NCBI GenBank assembly: GCA_030065825.1
Contig: JASJCY010000047.1
Span: 1-39,002 of the forward strand
Direction: 5' to 3'
Source of the DNA: Nostocaceae cyanobacterium
GTDB taxonomy: Bacteria > Cyanobacteriota > Cyanobacteriia > Cyanobacteriales > Nostocaceae
Length of the DNA: 39,002 bases
Shown: piece after piece, positions 15,319 through 22,900 of the stretch
Position numbering within the stretch: position 1 is the first letter of the stretch
How the letters are laid out: every line of letters begins with the position of its first letter
Program-made: the position numbers and the translations under genes
Notes under the pieces: model-generated
Database searches by the model: none
Seen by the model: the letters and a program-made list of their open reading frames with translations, nothing else
What the model was told of the DNA's origin: nothing

Positions 15319-17511
15319 ATGCTGAAGAAGCTACAAACAAAGCATATTTCTTTAATGGTGGGTGCAGGACTATCTGCGTTCATAGCTGGGGCTATGCTGT
15401 CATCTCCGGAGACTATGGAAACTGTCGGTGCATGGCTACAGCAATTGCAAAATCAACAACCAGAGAAGCTCTCCCCGGCAAATAAAGCCAAATCGGAAGT
15501 TTTCTCGTTGGTATTGCAATCCCCTCCAGAACGGGCTGCTAAACTGAGGGAACTAACCAAAAGTTCTTCCTCATCGGAACGCAATCGCGCTCGCTATTTG
15601 TTGGCGAGTGATTTAATTGACGCTAAACAAGCCAAACCAGCCTTAGAATTACTCAAAGGGTTGGACAATAGTTACCCAGCTCTTGCTCCTTATATTCTCC
15701 TAAAACAAGCACAGGCTAGGCAAATGTTGGGTGAGGGAGGCAAAGCCTCGGATCTTAGACAAGCGGTACTTAAACGCTATCCTCAAGAGGCTGCAGCTGC
15801 TAAATCCTTGTATCTAATTGGACTCAAAGAGTATCAAGATAGGGCGATCGCCGAATTTCCTTCCAATCCCCTGACTTGGGAAATCATCCGTCAGCGATTG
15901 CAAAAAAATCCCAATCAGCCACAATTACGCTTAATTTTGGCAAAATATGCCTATGAACGACCAGGAATGGTGGCTGCTTTAGATCCTCTGGCTAATGATC
16001 CAACCCTCAAGCCAGAAGACTGGGAAATTGTGGGGACGGCATATTGGGAAAATAATGTATTTGGCAAAGCCGCAACCAGTTACGCTAAAGCACCACCTAC
16101 ACCACGGAACCTCTACCGACTGGGAAGGGGATGGCAAATCAGTAAGGAACGAGAAAAAGCGATCGCAGCCTATCAAAAATTAGTACAGCAATTTCCCGAT
16201 GCGCGGGAGACGGGTAATGCCCTGTTGCGGTTAGCAGATATGGCAAGAACCAATCGGGAGACTTTGCCCTATCTGGACCAAGTTATCAGTAAATTCCCGG
16301 ATTTGGCAGGGAAGGCACTGGTTAAAAAAGCGAAAATTCTCACAGCTTTAAGGGATAGAAAATCAGCCGAGGCAGCACGGGAATTACTGATAAGCAAGTA
16401 CGGTAATACGGAAGAAGCGGCACAGTACCGTTGGCAAGTTGCTAAACAAAAAGCAAAAGCAAAAGATTACGACGCTGCCTGGAGTTGGGCTGAACCCATT
16501 CCCAAGAATAATCCCAAGAGTATTTTGGCTCCGAGAGCGGGTTTTTGGGTGGGTAAATGGGCAACAAAACTGGGTAAACAAGCAGAAGCTAAACAGGTTT
16601 ATGAGTATGTAATTAGTAACTTTCCTTACTCTTACTATGCATGGCGTTCGGCGGTAATTCTGGGACTGAATGTTGGTAATTTTAACAACGTCCGTCAGAT
16701 GAATCCGGAAGTAGCAGCAATTGAACGTCCCCTACCCCCTACTGGTTCTGAAACTTTCAAGGAGTTATATTTACTGGGTGAAGATAGGGATGCTTACCTA
16801 CAATGGGAGACGGAATTTCAGAACAAAATGCAACCCACGGTGGCAGAACAATTTAACGAAGGGTTGATGCAATTTGCCAGGGGACAGCATTTACAAGGAA
16901 TTAGCACCATTGCCAAACTAGAAGACAGGGAAACCCCCGAAGAGAAAGCCGAATATGATGCCTTGAGTAAACAGATTATCTATTGGCAAGCTCGTTATCC
17001 ATTTCCCTATCTCCAGAAGATAAAATATTGGTCAGCAGAGCGTAAACTCAATCCATTGCTAGTAACTGCTCTCATGCGTCAAGAATCGCGGTTTGAGCCA
17101 AAAATTAAGTCTGTGGCTGGTGCGACTGGTTTGATGCAAGTAATGCCAAGTACGGGTAAATGGATTGCCGAGAAAATAAACTTGGATAAAACACCAGACT
17201 TGGAAGATCCTAACGATAATATCATGTTGGGTACTTGGTACTTGGATCACACCCATGAACAATATGGTAATAATTCCCTGTTAGCGATCGCTAGTTATAA
17301 TGCTGGTCCTGGTAATGTTTCTAAGTGGTTGAAAACTCTGTCGAAACAAGATCCAGATGAGTTTGTGGAAAAAATTCCCTTTGGTGAAACCAAAAATTAC
17401 GTGCGTCAAGTGTTTGGAAATTACTGGAATTATCTGCGACTCTACAATCCGGAGATTTCTGAAATTGTAGCGAAATACTCCCAAGAGCATCCGCAATTAC
17501 CCGCACATTAA
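15319..17511 (+). CDS. Lytic transglycosylase with TPR-like repeats (Slt70-type)
   Basis: 730-residue exported murein lytic transglycosylase that cleaves the MurNAc-GlcNAc bond of peptidoglycan. Residues 8-28 form an uncleaved or signal-type hydrophobic segment (HISLMVGAGLSAFIAG) after a basic start. Residues of about 60-560 are helical repeats, with TPR-like units such as AEARELLISKYGNTEEAAQYR and VYEYVISNFPYSYYAWRSA. The C-terminal SLT domain has ALMRQESRFEP with catalytic Glu589, SVAGATGLMQVMP, and LAIASYNAGPGNVSKW, all family fingerprints. This arrangement matches Slt70, with the superhelix around the catalytic domain. The gene is alone on the plus strand. Confidence 0.93.
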   Translation: MLKKLQTKHISLMVGAGLSAFIAGAMLSSPETMETVGAWLQQLQNQQPEKLSPANKAKSEVFSLVLQSPPERAAKLRELTKSSSSSERNRARYLLASDLIDAKQAKPALELLKGLDNSYPALAPYILLKQAQARQMLGEGGKASDLRQAVLKRYPQEAAAAKSLYLIGLKEYQDRAIAEFPSNPLTWEIIRQRLQKNPNQPQLRLILAKYAYERPGMVAALDPLANDPTLKPEDWEIVGTAYWENNVFGKAATSYAKAPPTPRNLYRLGRGWQISKEREKAIAAYQKLVQQFPDARETGNALLRLADMARTNRETLPYLDQVISKFPDLAGKALVKKAKILTALRDRKSAEAARELLISKYGNTEEAAQYRWQVAKQKAKAKDYDAAWSWAEPIPKNNPKSILAPRAGFWVGKWATKLGKQAEAKQVYEYVISNFPYSYYAWRSAVILGLNVGNFNNVRQMNPEVAAIERPLPPTGSETFKELYLLGEDRDAYLQWETEFQNKMQPTVAEQFNEGLMQFARGQHLQGISTIAKLEDRETPEEKAEYDALSKQIIYWQARYPFPYLQKIKYWSAERKLNPLLVTALMRQESRFEPKIKSVAGATGLMQVMPSTGKWIAEKINLDKTPDLEDPNDNIMLGTWYLDHTHEQYGNNSLLAIASYNAGPGNVSKWLKTLSKQDPDEFVEKIPFGETKNYVRQVFGNYWNYLRLYNPEISEIVAKYSQEHPQLPAH

Positions 17512-17524
17512 AGGTAGAAAATGT

Positions 17525-17632
17525 GGGAGCATCCCAATTTTTATGCAATACCCTTGAAGGGTATCGCTACACGGACGCTTGCCTGCCTAGCCTTCTAGGG
17601 TTTGGGTGTTTTTCAAAAATTGGGATGCTTCC
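17525..17632. mobile_element. 108-bp MITE with 8-bp target duplication
   Basis: Left end GGGAGCATCCCAATTTTT (17525-17542) and right end complement GGAAGCATCCCAATTTTT (17615-17632) match at 17 of 18 positions. The octamer GAAAATGT flanks both sides (17517-17524, 17633-17640). It lies just after the transglycosylase stop. The GG ends and 8-bp duplication would fit an ISL3-type transposase; that assignment is inference. No coding capacity. Confidence 0.85.
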
Positions 17633-17652
17633 GAAAATGTCTGGGTTTAGTA

Positions 17653-17669
17653 GGTAGGGCTATGCCCTA
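17653..17669. repeat. Short palindrome GTAGGGC/GCCCTAC
   Basis: GTAGGGC-tat-GCCCTAC, a compact hairpin of the common cyanobacterial type, between two larger elements. Confidence 0.6.
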
Positions 17670-17682
17670 CTTATCTTTTATG

Positions 17683-17736
17683 GGCACGACATCCACAATT
17701 TATCGGTGTAGAAAGTAACTTAACGGATGCCGTGCT
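17683..17736. repeat. GGCACGGC-family hairpin element
   Basis: GCACGACATCC (17684-17694) pairs with GGATGCCGTGC (17725-17735) with one mismatch. Arms agree with the elements at the two ends of the window; the core resembles the right-end copies (ATCCACAAT). Confidence 0.75.
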
Positions 17737-17738
17737 TC

Positions 17739-18073
17739 TACTATGATTCGTTATTATTTTATTCTTTTCCCGGAGAGGGGTGGCTTTAGTTCCGGGGTGA
17801 GGTTTTATATTTAATTTCACCTAGTACTCAACCACATTAATTTTGACAAGTCGCGGGTGTTTAGATCCCCGACTTCTTTAAGAAGTCGGGGATCTGTGAC
17901 CCCTCGTAACTAATGTGGTGGACTACTAGTTACTTAGGAATTATATTGCGTAGCTTGCGCTTAAAAATACGTAGGGGAGGCAAAAAGAAGCGCAACGCAG
18001 CCTTTACAGGATGGTGCGTTAGACTAAAGTCATAACGCACCCTACAGATACTATGATTCGTTATTATTTTATT
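17739..18073. repeat. 25-bp direct repeat flanking a 285-bp segment
   Basis: The 25 bases at 17739-17763, beginning TACTATGATTCGTTATT, recur exactly at 18049-18073. The enclosed segment contains the CTAG-ended element (17821-17929) and, at 18013-18042, a GGTGCGTTA/TAACGCACC inverted repeat of a common cyanobacterial type. Confidence 0.85.
17821..17929. mobile_element. 109-bp MITE-like element with CTAG ends and a 33-bp palindrome
   Basis: Left end CTAGTACTCAACCACATTA and right-end complement CTAGTAGTCCACCACATTA differ at two positions. In the centre lies a perfect palindrome at 17863-17895 with 16-base arms (AGATCCCCGACTTCTT) around one base. CTAG or TA could be the target duplication. Confidence 0.8.
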
Positions 18074-18149
18074 TTATGAAATAGCAGTTTTATGACTAAC
18101 AAATCATGCATTAATTATCAATGTATGAATTTTATATTGGGGTGCATGG

Positions 18150-18515
18150 GTGAACAATTTATCAGATGAGGAAATTTATCGGGAAGTTGGGAATATAACA
18201 GCAAGGTATCAACTTAAACTTTATCAATGCTATGAATGTGTAAAAGCAGTAATGCAGTGGTTGCAGGAAAAAAATATCAAGGGCAGAATTATTAAAATTC
18301 AAACATCTGATGGTGAAGATTATATAATTAGTAAACGTTTAGAAAATCAGGGTATCAACGAATCAATTACACGTAATGGAATTCATTATGGGGTAGAGGT
18401 TCAAGGAAAAGTTTTCGATAACCTCTCAGCGAAAGGATTGACTAGAGAAGATTGGTTGAATGATTTTATCTGTCCCAGTGGAGAATTTTTGGTTAACTAT
18501 CTGGATAAAATATAA
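18150..18515 (+). CDS. Papain-fold toxin domain protein (Tox-PL-2-like)
   Basis: 121 residues matching the papain-fold toxin family of polymorphic toxin systems. The cysteine motif is YQCYECVKAVMQWL (C27, C30), the histidine is H79 in NGIHYGVEVQGKVFDNLS, and D90 can complete a Cys-His-Asp triad. The closing stretch TREDWLNDFICPSG is also family-typical. Members are thought to cut or deamidate proteins of rival cells after delivery. Here the domain is stand-alone: no signal peptide, filament repeats or PAAR/RHS part precede it. Start is GTG at 18150, with GGGG seven bases upstream; no ATG fits. The probable immunity gene starts 30 bases downstream. Confidence 0.82.
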   Translation: MNNLSDEEIYREVGNITARYQLKLYQCYECVKAVMQWLQEKNIKGRIIKIQTSDGEDYIISKRLENQGINESITRNGIHYGVEVQGKVFDNLSAKGLTREDWLNDFICPSGEFLVNYLDKI

Positions 18516-18545
18516 AATTTAAGTATCAGATAAATGGGAGGGAAA

Positions 18546-19022
18546 ATGAGTAAACTTTTTGAAATTTTAGATAAAATTAGAGTCCGACCAGGAATGTATA
18601 TAGGTCGTGCATCTGTCAGTGATTTATTTCACTTTCTGGTTGGTTTTAAAACTGCTTTAAGAGAATTAGGAGTTAAAGCAACTGAAGAAGAAATGGATTT
18701 TTATCGGGAGTTTCAGCCTTGGGTGCAAGAAAAATATCATGTATCAACTTCTAATTCCTGGGCAAAGATAATTCTGCTTTATTGTGGTAGCGAGAAAGAA
18801 GGTTTAGATGCTTTTTATAAATTGTTAGATGAGTTTCAAAATCGAGATAAAAATTTAGATGTAAAAGAAAAAGTTGTTAATAGTTATGAAAATATAACTG
18901 AAGATCAAGAAGAAAAATCCAGCGAATCGAGAAGAATAGTCCGTGAAAGTCTTAATGATACTATGATTGATGTTGCTACGACTGAAGAGATATCGGAGAA
19001 AGAGGATAGTGTCAACTCATAA
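18546..19022 (+). CDS. Probable immunity protein paired with the papain-fold toxin
   Basis: 158 residues from the ATG at 18546, chosen because GGGAGGG lies just before it; an ATG at 18534 would place that motif inside the gene. The N-terminal part MSKLFEILDKIRVRPGMYIG, DLFHFLVGFKTALRELG and YHVSTSNSWAKIILLYCGSE recurs in cyanobacteria in genes placed after toxin modules, from memory. The part after about residue 105 is charged and low in hydrophobic residues. Immunity function is inferred from position, size, lack of signal peptide and tight spacing after the toxin. It could instead be an unrelated cytoplasmic protein. Confidence 0.65.
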   Translation: MSKLFEILDKIRVRPGMYIGRASVSDLFHFLVGFKTALRELGVKATEEEMDFYREFQPWVQEKYHVSTSNSWAKIILLYCGSEKEGLDAFYKLLDEFQNRDKNLDVKEKVVNSYENITEDQEEKSSESRRIVRESLNDTMIDVATTEEISEKEDSVNS

Positions 19023-19037
19023 TTGAGAGGTTAAAAG

Positions 19038-19779
19038 ATGAATACTCCTCAATTAATAACTACTACTCTAGAAGAATTTTTAAAATTACCCGAAACAAAA
19101 CCCGCAAGTGAATATATTAACGGGAAAATCTATCAAAAACCGATGCCACAGGGCAAACATAGCCGATTACAAACTTGCTTATCTACTTCTATCAATCAAG
19201 TAGGGGAACCTCAAAAATTAGCACTAGCGCTGACAGAATTACGTTGTACATTTGCAGGTCGTTCAATAGTTCCAGATATTTCTGTGTTTGAATGGCAAAG
19301 AATTCCTCTGGATGCAAATGGTCAAATTGCAAATAAATTTGAAATAGCACCCGATTGGACAATCGAAATTATCTCACCAGAACAATCCCCAAACAAAGTT
19401 ATTGGTAAAATTATATTTTGCATCAAACATGGTACAAAATTAGGTTATTTTATTGATACTGAGGATAAGTCAATTAGAGGTTGTTTGAGGGGTCCAAAAG
19501 GTTACTTAAAACCTCTCTGGTAAACCTCTCTCCTACTAGGAGAGAGGCTTTAAAACCCCTATTTTTCTGTTCCCCTTCCCTTGTAGGGAAGGGGTTAGGG
19601 GTTAGGTTTTTAGGGTTGTGATGTTAAATATAATACTTTTCAAACATCCTCTTACAGTTTTTCAACCTAATCAATTACCAGAAGTGAAAGAAAAACAAGA
19701 CATTCTACCTGTTTTAGATGTTCTGGAAAATTGGCAACTGACAGTTGAAGATGTATTTAATTGGTTAAGTTTTGCCTAA
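19038..19779 (+). pseudogene. Uma2 family endonuclease-like gene interrupted by a MITE
   Basis: The intact part encodes about 146 Uma2 residues: EYINGKIYQKPMPQGKHS, VPDISVFEW (D80), TIEIISPEQSPNKV (E110) and LGYFIDTEDKSI. The frame then enters a 175-bp element and stops at 19523. After the element the missing end reappears: TVFQPNQLPEVKEKQDILPV, then LDVLENWQLTVEDVFNWLSF, ending at TAA 19777-19779. Removing the element and one TTA copy (178 bases) leaves 564 bases, exactly 188 codons with the stop, in frame. As it stands the gene would give a truncated protein with 15 foreign residues. It follows the immunity-like gene by 15 bases and may be cotranscribed. Confidence 0.9.
19477..19651. mobile_element. 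175-bp MITE with TTA target duplication
   Basis: Starts GAGGTTGTTTGAGGGG (19477) and ends with TTTTCAAACATCCTC (19637-19651), whose complement is GAGGATGTTTGAAAA. TTA stands at 19474-19476 and 19652-19654. The ends and the TNA-type duplication fit elements moved by IS5-family (IS1031-like) transposases; this is inference. The inside holds the CCTCTCTCC and CCCCTTCCCT/AGGGAAGGGG palindromes that also form the repeat in the kinase gene. Confidence 0.9.
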
Positions 19780-19838
19780 ATTCTTTACCAGATAACGGAA
19801 TAGAAATAGAATCAGAATATCGAATAAGAATAAGTAAT
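19780..19838. other. Short AT-rich spacer
   Basis: No feature seen between the Uma2 end and the next MITE. Confidence 0.4.
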
Positions 19839-19840
19839 TA

Positions 19841-19970
19841 TAGCGGTTTTCACCCTTGTGCAATACAAAGAAAGACCTCACCCTCTGTCCCTCTGCGAAC
19901 TCGCAAAGAGGGATGTCCGGTCTTGTCAGGGTGAGGTTTTTGGTGTATTGGACTCAACCGAAAAGCGCTA
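19841..19970. mobile_element. 130-bp MITE flanked by TA, 3' of the STAND gene
   Basis: Left end TAGCGGTTTTC and right-end complement TAGCGCTTTTC match at 10 of 11 positions. TA flanks each side (19839-19840, 19971-19972), as for IS630/Tc1-type insertions. Inside are nested hairpins CCTCACCCT/AGGGTGAGG and TCCCTCT/AGAGGGA. It ends three bases before the stop codon of the WD40 gene and could act as its transcript end on the minus strand. Confidence 0.8.
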
Positions 19971-19973
19971 TAT

Positions 19974-22900
19974 TCACGGACACAATTCCCGATCGCTCTC
20001 CACCATCTTGGAATTATGGTCAAAATAATCATCCAGCCAACTACAGCCTTTATCCAATAAACTTTCTAATTCCAAATCTGCTAAGTTTTGTAAAATTACC
20101 GTACCTTTGTCACCACCTACAACTAAAGTCTTACTATCAGGACTAAAACTAACGCTGCTAAGTTCTTGTTTTTGTCCCTTCAAAGTAATTAATAGGGTGA
20201 ACAGGGTGCCTTCGCGATTCCACACCCTTACTTTGTCATAGCTAGTAGCAGCCAAGGTTTTGCCATCGGGACTAAAACTCACACTTGTGAAGCGATCGCC
20301 ATCTTGTCTTAAGGTTTTCAGTAGCTGACCTTCTGGTGTCCACAGTCTTACCGTCCCATCAATACTTGCGGAGGCAATAGTCTTGCCATCAGCAGACCAA
20401 ACTACCCCGTAAACTGGACGAGAATGGTCTGTAAAGGTGTAGAGTAACTTCCCATCCCTATTCCAGATTTTGACGGTTGTATCGTCGCTTGCAGAGGCAA
20501 TTAAGGAACCATTTGGGCTAAAGCTGACCCAATTAACCACCTTTTTATGCCCGGATAAGGTTGTTAACAGTTTACCATTGCGATTCCACAACTTTACGGT
20601 TTGATCGTGACTTGCTGAAGCGATAGTTTGACCGTCTGGTGACCAACTTACACCCAAGACTTTATCACTATGTCCCGACAAAGTGTTAATTAGTTGACCA
20701 TTGCGATTCCACAGCTTTACGGTTTGATCGTGACTTGCTGAAGCTAGCATATTGCCATCGGGACTAAAAGTTACATCCCAAACTTCATCTTCATGTCCCG
20801 ACAAGGTAGTTAACAATTTACCATTTGGATTCCAGATTTTCACGGTTTTGTCTTTACTGGCAGAAGCAATTACTTCACCTTTGGGGGAGAAACTAACTTT
20901 AGTAACCTCATTACTGTGACCGGGAAGTTTTCGCAACTGTACATTTTGCCAATGCCAAAGTTTAATTGTACTGTCGCTGCTAGCGGAAGCAAGGATACGA
21001 CCATCGGGGCTAAAGCTGATATTATTAACCCAATCATTATGTCCTTTAATAGTATTTAACAGCTGTCCTTGCAGATTCCAAAGTTTTACCGTCTGGTCTA
21101 TACTTGCTGAGGCAATGATATTACCTTGGGGGCTAAAAGTAACACTCTTTACTCCATCTTTATGTCCAAACTGACCGGACAAAGTATTAACTAATCTGCC
21201 TTTTTTATCCCAAATTTTAACGGTGGTGTCAAAACTTGCAGAAGCAATGTAGTTACCATTTGGTGACCAAGTGACATCTAAAACTGTATCTGTATGTCCT
21301 GTAAGAGTATTTAATAATTTACCTGTTTGACTCCAAAGTTTGACAGATTTGTCTGTAGCAGCAGCAATTGTCTGTCCATTGGGAGACCAAGCAAGACTAA
21401 TTACCGCTTTATCATTTCCGGTAATAGAGTTAAGTAATTTACCTTCTCGGTTCCAAATTTTGATAGTTTTATCAGCACTAGCAGAAGCAATTTGATTACC
21501 ATCTGGGCTAAATATCACACTATTGACTACATCTTGATGTCCTTGCAAAGTATTAATGAATTTACCGTCTATACTCCATATTTTGACTGTTTTATCTGTA
21601 CTAGTAGAAGCAATAATCTTCCCATCTGGACTAAAATTAATGCTATTTACTCGGTTACTATGACCTTCGAGAGTATGGAGTAACTTGCCATTTTTTTGCC
21701 AAATTTTAATTGTATTGTCAGCACTAGCGGAAGCGATTAAAGTTCCATCTGGACTAAAACTTAAACCATTTACCTCTGAGGTATGTCCTTCTAAACGGTT
21801 GCGTTCTTTAATGTTATAAACTACTTGATATAAAGCTGTACGCACCTGTTCTTGGGTTGCAGAATCGGGTAAAATTGCCCTTTGTAATTTTCTCCCTGCT
21901 TTTAAAGCTTGCTTGAGGGAATCAATGTCTTTGTCTAAAGGAAAAAGTGCTTCACTGGATGCACTAGCAGCTTGACTCGCAATAAGTAATGCTTGTCTCC
22001 ACTGGTAAACTGCCATTGCAATAGAAGCTGTTAATGCCAAGATAGCTACTACTGAAATGGAGAGGATAATTTTCAGAAAATGATTTAATCTCGCTTCACT
22101 AATTCTTTGCTTTTCTGTATTAATTAACTCAGCTTCTAACTGTTGCTGTTTTAATTCAGCAATTTCCAATCGACTAAGTTCTTCCCGCTTGCGCAGTTCT
22201 TTTAATTCTGTCAGCAAGTCTAATCCTTGTTGGGGTTCTTTATCTAATAGTTTGGGTTGTTGTGTTTTTTGCTTCAATGCACTATTAAGTCTGCCAATTT
22301 CTTCTTCCTGTTCTTCTACTTTATTTCTGAGTAAATTTAGTTGTTTCTGCCAACTGGATTCATCTTGTTGCAGGTAACGAATTAAATCTACTAAATAATC
22401 ATGAATTAATTGATAGCGTTCGGGAACGTCAGGAAATAAAATCACTAACCCAGAACGAACTAAAATCTCTAATACTAAATCTAATTGTTCAGCATTTTCT
22501 AAATCTGCTATTTCTGCTGACAATTCGGCACGAGTTTTAAAAGGTCTTTTGTTATTTTCATCTGTTAACAAATACAAAACCAACAAAGCCGCACGTTCAT
22601 TGTCAGCACCACAATCTTTAATTAACTCTTTGATATATTTTTCAATTAATTTATTTGGTCTGTATGGTTTATATTGCTCCAGGGTAGTAATTCTTTTATC
22701 TTGTAATTGCGCTCCCACAACTTGCAATTCAATCGGACGCACCTCTCCTGATTCTGCTGATAAATCTTCGACAACAGCATCAATTAAAGCCGCTTCTAAG
22801 TTAACTTGCGACCTTTCCGTTAACTGTTGAATCACATTTTTGGCATCTTGAATCGAAAAATTATTTAACTGATAGCGGATGTGATTATCTAAAATATTGT

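Noticed and set aside
15237-15485. 82-codon frame before the transglycosylase
   Set aside because: Overlaps the N-terminus of the transglycosylase in another frame and has no family features.
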